Under the pieces are notes generated by a model. It was given only the letters and a program-made list of their open reading frames with translations. It did not search any database and was not told where the DNA came from. From assembly GCA_963785255.1 (NCBI GenBank), contig CAWAUR010000015.1, positions 310,001-374,000 on the forward strand: DNA of 64,000 bases. Direction: 5' to 3'. Of the stretch, positions 44,125-52,260 are shown one piece after another. Source of the stretch: Bog-159 sp963785255 (GTDB taxonomy: Bacteria > Acidobacteriota > Terriglobia > Bryobacterales > Bryobacteraceae). How positions within the stretch are numbered: position 1 is the first letter of the stretch; each line of letters opens with the position of its first letter. The translations under genes were made by a program, and so were the position numbers.

Positions 44125-45980
44125 TCCACGGTCACGCTCTTGGCGAGATTGCGCGGCTGATCCACGTCGCAGCCGCGGCGCACGGCGATGTGATAGGCCA
44201 GAAGCTGCAGGGGCACGATCTCCAGGATGGGCGTAAGGAGTTCGGCGGCGGCCGGAATTTCGATCACATGGTCGGCGGTCTTGCGCGCGTCTTCGTCGCC
44301 TTCGGTGGAGATGGCGACGACGGTGCCTTCGCGGGCCTTCACTTCCTGAATGTTAGAGAGAGTCTTCTCGTAGAGCACGCGGCTCTCTTCGCTGGATGGA
44401 TCGCGGGTGGCCAGCACCACCACCGGTAGATTCTCGTCGATCAGGGCATTGGGTCCGTGCTTCATCTCGCCGGCCGGATAGCCTTCCGCGTGGATGTAAG
44501 AAATCTCTTTCAACTTCAGCGCGCCTTCGAGCGCGATGGGAAAATGCACGCCGCGGCCGAGGAACAGAAAATCGCCGGCGCGGAAAAGCTTGCGCGCCAA
44601 CTCTTCGTAGGCCGGATCCTGCGCGAGCACCGTCTCCAGTTTGCCGGGGATACGAAACAAGTCTTCAGCCAGCGCGCGCGACTGAGTAGCATCCAGCGTG
44701 CCGCGCTGCTGGCCGAGATACATCGCCAAGATGAAGAGCGCGGTCAACTGGCAAGTGAACGCCTTGGTGGACGCCACGCCGATCTCGGGGCCCGCATGAG
44801 TGAGAATGGCGCCAGCGGCTTCGCGCGTGATCATGGAGCCGATCACGTTGCAGATGGCCAGGGTTTTCGATCCTTTTTGTTTGGCCTCGCGCTGCGCAGC
44901 CAGTGTATCGGCGGTTTCGCCGGATTGCGAAATGACAACAGTGAGCGTGCCGGCATCCACTAGGGGATCGCGATAGCGGAACTCGCTGCCGTAATCCACC
45001 TCCACGGGCATGCGCGCCAGCTTTTCGATCATGAATTTGCCGCAGAGCGCCGCATGCCAGCTCGTGCCGCAGGCGATGATCTTCACCTGGCGGAATTCAC
45101 GGAATTCGGCGGGCGTGATGTCCATCTCATCCAGGTAGACCTGGCCGGTCTCCTGGCTGACGCGTCCCAGCGTGGTGTCGCGCACGGCGCGCGGCTGCTC
45201 ATAAATTTCCTTGAGCATGAAATGCTTGTAGCCGCCCTTTTCGGCCATGATGGGATCCCACAAAATGTGAGACACCTGGCGGTTCACGGGGCAGCCCTGG
45301 AAATCGCTGAGCCGCACGCCATCGGGCGTGAGCACGGCCATGTCGCCGTCGGCCAAAAAGAACATGTCGCGCGTGTGATGCAGGATGGCGGGGACGTCGG
45401 AAGCCACGAAGTATTCGTTATCGCCGAGGCCGATGACCACCGGCGGGCCGGAACGCGCGGCCACGATTTTGTTTGGATCGGTGCGCGCGATGGCGGCCAG
45501 GGCGAACACTCCAGTAAGCTCGTGAATGGCGGCGCGCAGGGCTTCTTCGAGGTTGCCGTGGAAATGTTTTTCCACCAGGTGCGCGATGACTTCGGTGTCC
45601 GTCTGGGTTTTGAATTGGTGGCCTTCGGCCTGCAATTGGCGCTTCAGCGCGAGGTAGTTCTCGACGATGCCGTTATGCACCACTACAATGTCGCCGGTGC
45701 AATCGCGGTGCGGATGGGCGTTTTCTTCCGTGGGGCGGCCATGCGTGGCCCAGCGTGTGTGTCCGACGCCGAACGTGCCATCGACGGGGTTCAGGCGGAT
45801 GGCTTCTTCCAGATTGCGCAGCTTGCCGGATGCGCGGCGCACTTCAAGCCGACTGTTTTCGCCGTTGCAGTAAACCGCCAGGCCGGCGGAATCGTAGCCG
45901 CGGTATTCGAGACGCTTGAGGCCTTCCAGAATGATGGGCACCGCTTTGCGGTTGCCGATGTATCCCACGATGCCGCACAT
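44121..45980 (-). CDS. glmS: Glutamine-fructose-6-phosphate aminotransferase (isomerizing)
   Basis: I start at 45980 so that Cys is residue 2 (MCGIVGYIGNRKAVPIILEG), the glutaminase nucleophile after Met removal. The 619-residue protein has the class II glutaminase domain (GHTRWATHGRPTEENAHPH, VVHNGIVENY) and two SIS domains (TLTVVISQSGETADTLAAQR, KEISYIHAEGYPAGEMKHGP), ending in the typical NLAKSVTVE. It makes glucosamine-6-phosphate, the entry to peptidoglycan and LPS amino sugars. No ribozyme-like leader was noticed upstream. Confidence 0.97.
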   Translation of the reverse strand: MCGIVGYIGNRKAVPIILEGLKRLEYRGYDSAGLAVYCNGENSRLEVRRASGKLRNLEEAIRLNPVDGTFGVGHTRWATHGRPTEENAHPHRDCTGDIVVVHNGIVENYLALKRQLQAEGHQFKTQTDTEVIAHLVEKHFHGNLEEALRAAIHELTGVFALAAIARTDPNKIVAARSGPPVVIGLGDNEYFVASDVPAILHHTRDMFFLADGDMAVLTPDGVRLSDFQGCPVNRQVSHILWDPIMAEKGGYKHFMLKEIYEQPRAVRDTTLGRVSQETGQVYLDEMDITPAEFREFRQVKIIACGTSWHAALCGKFMIEKLARMPVEVDYGSEFRYRDPLVDAGTLTVVISQSGETADTLAAQREAKQKGSKTLAICNVIGSMITREAAGAILTHAGPEIGVASTKAFTCQLTALFILAMYLGQQRGTLDATQSRALAEDLFRIPGKLETVLAQDPAYEELARKLFRAGDFLFLGRGVHFPIALEGALKLKEISYIHAEGYPAGEMKHGPNALIDENLPVVVLATRDPSSEESRVLYEKTLSNIQEVKAREGTVVAISTEGDEDARKTADHVIEIPAAAELLTPILEIVPLQLLAYHIAVRRGCDVDQPRNLAKSVTVE

Positions 45981-46029
45981 GCCCTTATTATACGGGGCTG
46001 GGGGACGAACGAAGCCCATGTTGTTGGAA

Positions 46030-46140
46030 TTTAAGCACGGGTTGTGGGTGGTGGGTTGTGGGTGGTGGGTCCTGGGGCTGGGGACTAGGGGCTGGGGGGC
46101 TGGGGACAGGCTTTTTTCGGGCTCGCGGGGGCTGGGTACA
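46030..46140 (+). repeat. G-rich low-complexity tract
   Basis: The plus strand shows gggttgtgggtggtgggttg, again gtgggtggtggg, then ctggggctggggactagggg, ctggggggctgggg and more. Many runs of three to six G separated by one to four bases could form G-quadruplexes. The second half belongs to the ctagggg family seen at 12224 and 17764. It is upstream of glmS, on the non-coding side. Confidence 0.6.
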
Positions 46141-46203
46141 GAGACACGTTGGGCTTAGCGGTTGGGTTTGGCGGTGAGGTTGTCAAAGACCGGGGGGGGA
46201 GGG

Positions 46204-46734
46204 TTAACGGGTATCGGCGTGGGCGGAGACCATGGGACTTGGCTCGACTGGTTGGGGGACCGGGTAGGCCGCGCGAGCCGGTGGTTTCCTGGATTGCGAT
46301 TTGCCTTCGCCGGCCTTGCGCTCCTTTTGCAGGCGCTGCAGTTCGTGCACGGCTTGGGTGAAGGAATGCTCGAGGCGTGCGCGCTGTTTGGAGATGCGAT
46401 CGAGCAGGTCCAACTGGGTTATGAAGTTCAGTTTCTCCTCGGTGAAGAGTTTATGTTCGCCGCAGGATAGGCGGGCCAGGAGCCAGTGCGCGCTTACCAT
46501 TTGCTCTACAAAGTTCTTTTCGGTACGGTTGGCGGGACGCCAGTCGGACATCAGATCTTCCCAGAGCTCGTCGAATTCGACGGGGTCTTCGCAGGGGAGG
46601 AAGAGGCTGCGGGCGCGGAGGCCGTATTTGAGGGCGTTGAACTTGACAGCTTCCTGGCCCTCCGGGGTGGTTGGTCCGGTGGATTTTTCGGCGTTACGTT
46701 GGTTGGCTTCGTGTTGTTTATCGGAGATTAGCAT
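46204..46734 (-). CDS. Conserved hypothetical protein with N-terminal STGP motif
   Basis: The 176-residue protein starts with EANQRNAEKSTGPTTPEGQE and AVKFNALKYGLRARSLFLP, a conserved opening of a protein family that occurs in many copies in acidobacterial and planctomycete genomes. The middle is helical (FVEQMVSAHWLLARLSCGEH) and the tail Pro/Arg-rich. The function is unknown; the NALKxGLRA part may bind nucleic acid or serve as a phage-type small-subunit-like fold, but that is speculation. It lies between the G-rich tract and a gene-free 270 bases. Confidence 0.7.
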   Translation of the reverse strand: MLISDKQHEANQRNAEKSTGPTTPEGQEAVKFNALKYGLRARSLFLPCEDPVEFDELWEDLMSDWRPANRTEKNFVEQMVSAHWLLARLSCGEHKLFTEEKLNFITQLDLLDRISKQRARLEHSFTQAVHELQRLQKERKAGEGKSQSRKPPARAAYPVPQPVEPSPMVSAHADTR

Positions 46735-47006
46735 TTAGTTTGGTACACCTTTCGCTTCCAGGATAGGGCTGGGGTTTACGCTGGAGGGTGGGGGGGGAGG
46801 AACGGCAAGTTAGTAAGTGATTTAGTTCTCTGGGGATGAAGGGGGGCGGATTTATTTTTGAGATTGGTGAACGCACCAGCCTTCGTGTCGCGGCGTCCTT
46901 GGGCCGCGTTCGGTTCGCCGGGTCTGGTCGACCGTGACAGGCGATTTCGCGACAATCCACAACACCAGATCCGTGGCGCCGGAACGATCAATCTCGATGA
47001 GGAACG

Positions 47007-49595
47007 CTACTCGGCCCGTAAGGCCTCGACCGGATCGACCTTAGTAGCCCTGCGAGCGGGGAGGTAACTGGCGAGCGTCGCGGCGAGAACCAGCCCGGTC
47101 GACACCGCGACGTACGTCAGCGGATCGGACGGGCTCACCTCATAGAGCACCGATTTTATCAGGCGTGTCAGAGCCAACGCTCCGGTCAACCCAAACGCTA
47201 CGCCGACGCCCGACAGAACCAGTCCGTGACGCACAAACATCTCCGTGACGTTCTGGAGAGGCGCGCCCCGCGCGAGCCGTATTCCGATCTCGCGAGTCCG
47301 TTGCGAAACCGAGTAGGATATGACACCGTAGATTCCGATCAAGCCCAGAAGCAGCGCCATGCCGCCCGCGATAGCTAGCAGCGCTAGCGTAAAAGACGTT
47401 CGCGCCAGGGAGCGGTCGTATACGGATTCGAGAGTCTTAACGCCGGCCAAGGGTAAACTGGAATTCACGCCGGCGACGGCTTTTTGGAGATCCTGAAGCA
47501 ACGCGGACGATCCCGCCCGCGGCGTGCGTACCACGAAAGCTACGCTTCGGAATACGTATGTTGCGGAAGACTCGAAATTCTTCTGCAGCAGGGGCCAGTA
47601 GACGATGCCAGGCGCCTTCCGATCCACGCCTTCGTCGCGCAAATCGGCCACCACGCCGATCACTTCCCGCCAGTCGTCCTTGAGTGTTGGACGGACGCGT
47701 TTGCCGATTGCCGCGCGCGGATCGTGCCAAAACTCGCGCGCCATGTTCTCCGAGACCAGGGCGACAGGCTTCTGGTTGTAGGTATCGGCCCAGGTCAAAT
47801 CGCGCCCTGCGATTAGACGGGCGCCGACTGTGGAGAAGTAGCCTGGCGAGACGAATTTGAAGGTCCGTATGGGGGGCACGGTGCTCCCCTGGGCGGTCTG
47901 ATCCTCGGCATAAACCGGATCGCCCGAGCCGCCTTCCATAGGGAGGTTGCTCGTTATCGCAACAGCGGAAACACCCGCAAGCGACTCTATCTTACGTAGG
48001 ATTTCCTCTTCCATCCGAATCGCGCGCTCCGGTTCGGCGACCTGCGACTCGGGAATCGAAAGATGGAGCGTCTCCAGCTCTGGCGCGCGGGAGAAGCCGG
48101 GATCGATGTGCCGCAGCGCCCGGAAGGTGCGGATCATCAGTCCGGAAGCGACCAGCAGCACGGCAGCCAGCGCCACCTGCACGATCACCAGAAGGCTACG
48201 CGCGCGATGCCTCTCCTTGCTCTGGCTGATTGAGCGGCCACCGCTAACGAGCGCGTTCGATAACCGCGGCCGCGCATACATGAAGACCGGGATCAAACCG
48301 AAGAGCAAACCCGCAACTAGCGAAACGCCTAGTGTGAACGCGAGCACCACCGGATCGATTGAAATCTCGTGGATGCGCGGCAGGTGTTCCACTCCCGAGG
48401 CCGCGAGTACCCGCAACGCGCCATACGCGAGCGCCAACCCAAGCCCGCCACCAGCGACGCTAAGCAGCAGGCTTTCGAGCAGTAGATCGAGCGCGATGCG
48501 TCCCCACCCGGCGCCGAGCGCGGCACGAACGGCCAGCTCCTGCCGGCGCCCATCGGCGCGGACCAGAAGCAGATTCGCCACGTTGGCGCAGGCGATCAGT
48601 AGCACAATACCCACGGCGCCCATTAGCGTCCAAAGTGTCTTTCCGATGTCGCCAATCAGGACGTCCTTTAGCAAACGCAAACGGGGGGCGATGCGGGCGG
48701 TGGCCCAAACATTCGAGCTGAAGCCGGGGTTCACTGCGAATTTTGCCGGCGCCATGGCCAGCATGCGCGTGACATCCGCGTTGGCCTGGGTGAGCGTCAC
48801 GCCAGGTTTGAGCCTGGCGATGCCCTGGCAGCAGAAGCTGATCAGACGAATATCCGCGCGATTGATTCGCAGCGGCAACAGCAGGGAGACCTGCCGATCC
48901 ATGAATTGGAACGATGGCGGCATTACACCAACCACCGAGTACGCATCGCCATCCAGAAGGATACGGCGGCCAAGAACGGCGCGATCGCCTCCGAAATGCG
49001 ACTTCCAATACCCGTCCGAAAGAATCGCTGCGTGTTCGCTTTTCGGGTCGTCATCAGACGCGGTGAACGAGCGTCCTAGCACAGGCTGGACACCGAGGAC
49101 CGGGAGAAAACGATTTGTCACCAGTAGAGCCGGCGCCTCCTCGGGCTGAGCAATCCCCGTTACGCTCGCGGTGTCCGCCTGCCACATGCCGACATCTTGA
49201 AACACGCGGTTTTCGTCGCTGTAAGTGAAGTACAGCGAGGCGGCCATATTGAGGTCCTCGATATGGATGCCCGGCGCGGTGTGCCGCAAGGCGACAATTC
49301 GCCCGGATTGCGGATAGGGCAGTGGTTTCAACAGCACGCCATCGACTACGCTGAAGATCGCGGTGCCGGCGCCAATACCCAGTGCCAGGGTGAGCACGCC
49401 GATGGTGGTAAAACCGGGGTTGCCGCGCAGCCGGCGGGCGGCGCAATCGATGAACCGTTTATTCTGAGTGGGGTGAATCTGCGGAGGCGCGGCCGCGCAT
49501 TGAAGCGTTAGGGTCAGGAGCGTCGCTACATTGAGCGCGATGCATATACCGGTGCGCTTGAAGCTACGCGGCGACCACACCTTTGATCGTAGCAT
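47007..49595 (-). CDS. ADOP-type ABC transporter permease (MacB-like, duplicated)
   Basis: From ATG 49595 the protein has 862 residues; a GTG at 49643 is also possible. It holds two MacB_PCD plus FtsX units. The first opens GFTTIGVLTLALGIGAGTAI and FSVVDGVLLKPLPYP; the second lies near the C terminus and ends YLPARRATKVDPVEALRAE. The usual cytosolic N-terminal helix of ADOP proteins is missing; instead a hydrophobic segment (GICIALNVATLLTLTLQCAA) stands before the first unit. No ATPase gene is adjacent, as is normal for these orphan permeases. Substrate unknown. Confidence 0.88.
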   Translation of the reverse strand: MLRSKVWSPRSFKRTGICIALNVATLLTLTLQCAAAPPQIHPTQNKRFIDCAARRLRGNPGFTTIGVLTLALGIGAGTAIFSVVDGVLLKPLPYPQSGRIVALRHTAPGIHIEDLNMAASLYFTYSDENRVFQDVGMWQADTASVTGIAQPEEAPALLVTNRFLPVLGVQPVLGRSFTASDDDPKSEHAAILSDGYWKSHFGGDRAVLGRRILLDGDAYSVVGVMPPSFQFMDRQVSLLLPLRINRADIRLISFCCQGIARLKPGVTLTQANADVTRMLAMAPAKFAVNPGFSSNVWATARIAPRLRLLKDVLIGDIGKTLWTLMGAVGIVLLIACANVANLLLVRADGRRQELAVRAALGAGWGRIALDLLLESLLLSVAGGGLGLALAYGALRVLAASGVEHLPRIHEISIDPVVLAFTLGVSLVAGLLFGLIPVFMYARPRLSNALVSGGRSISQSKERHRARSLLVIVQVALAAVLLVASGLMIRTFRALRHIDPGFSRAPELETLHLSIPESQVAEPERAIRMEEEILRKIESLAGVSAVAITSNLPMEGGSGDPVYAEDQTAQGSTVPPIRTFKFVSPGYFSTVGARLIAGRDLTWADTYNQKPVALVSENMAREFWHDPRAAIGKRVRPTLKDDWREVIGVVADLRDEGVDRKAPGIVYWPLLQKNFESSATYVFRSVAFVVRTPRAGSSALLQDLQKAVAGVNSSLPLAGVKTLESVYDRSLARTSFTLALLAIAGGMALLLGLIGIYGVISYSVSQRTREIGIRLARGAPLQNVTEMFVRHGLVLSGVGVAFGLTGALALTRLIKSVLYEVSPSDPLTYVAVSTGLVLAATLASYLPARRATKVDPVEALRAE

Positions 49596-49689
49596 TGGGA
49601 TGAGCCCGAATCCGCGACTTCCGGGACACGGGGTGTGCGACACAAAAATGAAGTAAGGTATAACTTCGTGTGGCGCGTTATCCGCGTTC

Positions 49690-49800
49690 CTCTGCGTTCA
49701 TCTGCGGCCAATATAGGGTTTTTGTTTTTCACGCCAGGCCGGAAGTAAAAACGTAAATGGCCGCAGATGAACGCAGATGAACGCAGATAAACACGGTGAA
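49690..49800. repeat. Inverted repeat with CGCAGATGAA tandem units
   Basis: ctctgcgttcatctgcggcc on the left is inverted as ggccgcagatgaacgcagat on the right, with a 40-base AT-rich loop. The right arm continues with gaacgcagataaac, so a 10-base unit is tandemly repeated. It lies in the 320-base gap upstream of the ADOP permease, which shows no gene. Confidence 0.65.
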
Positions 49801-49907
49801 AAACCCCCGGGAATACGCTCCGTCGGCTCAAGGCGCTTTACGTGAATCCCGACTTTCATGTCGCACAGCCCGGGACACGGGTGGTAGCCGTTTGGGGGAA
49901 ACCGCTC

Positions 49908-49990
49908 CCTGACGGTCGCGGCTCGGTTAAGACGGGGCGTGACGGCGGGGCTCGGTTACGGCGTTTACGGCTCGCCCGGGCGCTCCCTTT
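49908..49990 (+). repeat. Half REP element, CGCTCCCT family
   Basis: accgctccctgacggtcgcg then gctcggttaag and two more diverged gctcgg units, ending gcccgggcgctccctttgcg. It overlaps the stop and last codons of the GH36 gene, so the residues QRERPGEP at that protein's end come from repeat sequence. Confidence 0.6.
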
Positions 49991-52040
49991 GCGGGACGGC
50001 GGCGATCAGAAGAGATCCGCGGAATTCCACCGCGATGCGCGCTTTCGGCCCGCGCACCACACCCAGGTCCCGGCCGCGCACATAGTCGGTGAGCCTGTAT
50101 GACCCTTGGCCCAGGCCGCGCAGTTCCACCGCACCTTTCCACGTGGGCGCGAAGAACGCATAATACATCCCTTCTGGCTTGCGAATGACATGTGTCTCGG
50201 GCCGGTCGAAACCGATATCGTAGAGTGTGCCCAGGTACTCACCCTTAGGCAGCATTTTTTCACGGTAGATGCGGACCCAGGATGCCCACAATTTTTCCTT
50301 CTCCGGAGTGAGCGCAAGTTTGGCGGTTTCGGTGTCGCTGGGAGGGCTGTCTTTGTCATCGGGCGGCCAGCGAAACTCCGTTCCGATCACACCTCCCACA
50401 CCTACCGTGGATGCGAAATCGGCGCCGCCCTCGCTGAGTTCCACATGGTCGCCAAAATAAGGTAGAGCATCGCCCATGAGAGCCTTAATCACTTTGCCCT
50501 TGGAACGTATTTGCCAGGAACTCTCCGGATCGGAAGCCACGGCCATGTTGTAGTAAGGCATCGAGTAGAACGAGTAGGAAGTGCCGCATGGGCATAGCTC
50601 GATCAGCGCGCCGGGCTTGATCTTGCGGGCCGTGTCCGCGATGGCTTTGAAGAATAGCGGGACAGCTTCCACCGCGTCTTCGGGCCGGCTATGATGATGC
50701 GCCGGATTGGTGCAGGGCGGGACCGCGTTGAGAAACTGGCCGTCGATCTTCAGTCCGTCGAAGCCCCATTCGCCGATTATTTTTTCGACCAGCCGCTGAT
50801 GATAGGCCACCACCGCGGGCACGGCCGGGCACAGGTAGTAAGTGTCCCACCAACTTATTTTGCGGCGGGCGCCGTTGAGGTCGAGTAACAGCCAGTCCGG
50901 ATGGTCGGCCATTAAGCGTGCTTTCGGGCTGACTGACATCGGCGACCACCAAAGTTGTGCCTTCAGTCCGGCGGCGTGAATGCGGGAGACCAACGCCTGC
51001 ATGCCGGCATCGCCATCGGGAAATTTGGCGGGATTCAAGTTCCAGTCGCCTTCGGCGGTCTGCCAGCCATCGTCGAGAGTTACCCATTTGAATCCCAGCG
51101 ATTTCACGGTGGGGATGGCGCGATCGATCTGGCGCACCTGGAATCCTCTGCCGAAGCCCCACGCGCACCAGATTGGTTCAAACCCGCTATCCGGGCTGGC
51201 CGGAAAGCGGACGCCCTGTAAGAGCATGATCTGGCGGTAGTCCCGCAGGGCGGCGAAGCAGTCTCCTTGATGCACGGCGACGAAGGTGCGGAAGGTGCGC
51301 AGGCTTTGGCCGGGAGCGAGTATCTCCTGGTGGCGGTACTCGACGGCCAGGGTTGCGGCATTGGCCGAGGGCATGGCGATGGGCAGCGACACGAGCTTCG
51401 GCTGTAACTCGACGTGGCCTACCGCGAGGCCCACGTCCCGGCGCCAGACGTCGCTGACGGGTGTGCCGCCGCCGTAGTCGTCGGCGTTCATGCCGAGGTA
51501 GTTCTGTTGACGGAAGCCGGGCTTGAGCGGAACGATCCAATCGGGCCGTTTCTCATAGGAGCCGCTCTCAAGCGACCAGAAGGACGGGCCGGCCGCCGCG
51601 GGCTGAGCCTCCAGTTGATAGGCGTGGCTGGTCCAGCCGTCCACGGACAGACTGGCGGCGCCCTTGTTGGTGTATTGCACTGTGACAAGCAGCGTAGAGG
51701 GCAGCGCGGGATAGGAATCCACCGTGACGGTCTTCTCGATCCCGCTGGAGATGCCGCGGAGCACCAGCCGGCGGCCCACACCCAAGCGGTCCTGGAAGGA
51801 AGATGGCGTGGAGGAAGTAAGGGCGAAGTCATGCAGGTCGCGGCCATGGATGCGGATTGTTTCCGAATCCGTGAACGGGCCGAGGGGAGTCTCTTTGCCA
51901 TTGAATCGGGCAATGACGCGGCTGTGGAGGGCGGCGTTGAACTCGAGCCGGATATGCTCCGCGCCCGCGGAGGCGGCGGGTTCCGCGGCGTGGGCCGGGG
52001 CGAGCAGCACAAGCAGGATTGGCCAGACAGATCGAGGCAT
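49965..52040 (-). CDS. Glycoside hydrolase family 36-like alpha-galactosidase
   Basis: The 691-residue protein starts with a signal peptide (MPRSVWPILLVLLAPAHAAE). The GH36/clan-D barrel shows FKWVTLDDGWQTAEGDWNLN, HAAGLKAQLWWSPMSVSP, the nucleophile D433 in GFDGLKIDGQF and the acid/base D504 in VASDPESSWQ. An N-terminal beta-sandwich (about 25-270) precedes it. It should release alpha-galactosyl or related residues outside the cytosol. The last eight residues fall in a palindromic repeat. It is divergent from the TonB receptor gene. Confidence 0.9.
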   Translation of the reverse strand: MPRSVWPILLVLLAPAHAAEPAASAGAEHIRLEFNAALHSRVIARFNGKETPLGPFTDSETIRIHGRDLHDFALTSSTPSSFQDRLGVGRRLVLRGISSGIEKTVTVDSYPALPSTLLVTVQYTNKGAASLSVDGWTSHAYQLEAQPAAAGPSFWSLESGSYEKRPDWIVPLKPGFRQQNYLGMNADDYGGGTPVSDVWRRDVGLAVGHVELQPKLVSLPIAMPSANAATLAVEYRHQEILAPGQSLRTFRTFVAVHQGDCFAALRDYRQIMLLQGVRFPASPDSGFEPIWCAWGFGRGFQVRQIDRAIPTVKSLGFKWVTLDDGWQTAEGDWNLNPAKFPDGDAGMQALVSRIHAAGLKAQLWWSPMSVSPKARLMADHPDWLLLDLNGARRKISWWDTYYLCPAVPAVVAYHQRLVEKIIGEWGFDGLKIDGQFLNAVPPCTNPAHHHSRPEDAVEAVPLFFKAIADTARKIKPGALIELCPCGTSYSFYSMPYYNMAVASDPESSWQIRSKGKVIKALMGDALPYFGDHVELSEGGADFASTVGVGGVIGTEFRWPPDDKDSPPSDTETAKLALTPEKEKLWASWVRIYREKMLPKGEYLGTLYDIGFDRPETHVIRKPEGMYYAFFAPTWKGAVELRGLGQGSYRLTDYVRGRDLGVVRGPKARIAVEFRGSLLIAAVPQRERPGEP

Positions 52041-52076
52041 ACTCAGCCATACTGTAGCGCTGTGCGTAAGGCTTGG

Positions 52077-52212
52077 ACCGCTCCCTGACGGTCGCGGCTC
52101 AGTAACGCTGCGGCTCAGTAGCGCTGCGGCTCAGTAACGCTGCCGCTCAGTAACGCTGCGGCTCGGCAACGACCACGGCTGCTTACAGAGCCGCGACCGT
52201 AAGGGAGCGCTA
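52077..52212 (+). repeat. Long REP element with 16-base tandem repeats in the loop
   Basis: ccgctccctgacggtcgcgg on the left pairs with ccgcgaccgtaagggagcgc on the right. Between them ggctcagtaacgctgc is repeated about five times with one- or two-base changes. It lies between the divergent GH36 and TonB-receptor genes. This is the most expanded copy of the family in the window. Confidence 0.8.
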
Positions 52213-52260
52213 AAGCCTGGGGCCATTGACGCGGGATTCCGATTGGCCTACAATTCTGCA

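Noticed and set aside
46735..47006. Short antisense frames between the STGP protein and the ADOP permease
   Set aside because: No SD, no family match and low-complexity G-rich start; treated as non-coding.
52077..52212. CRISPR array, because of regularly spaced repeats
   Set aside because: The units are directly adjacent without unique spacers and lie inside a palindromic element; no cas genes are present.
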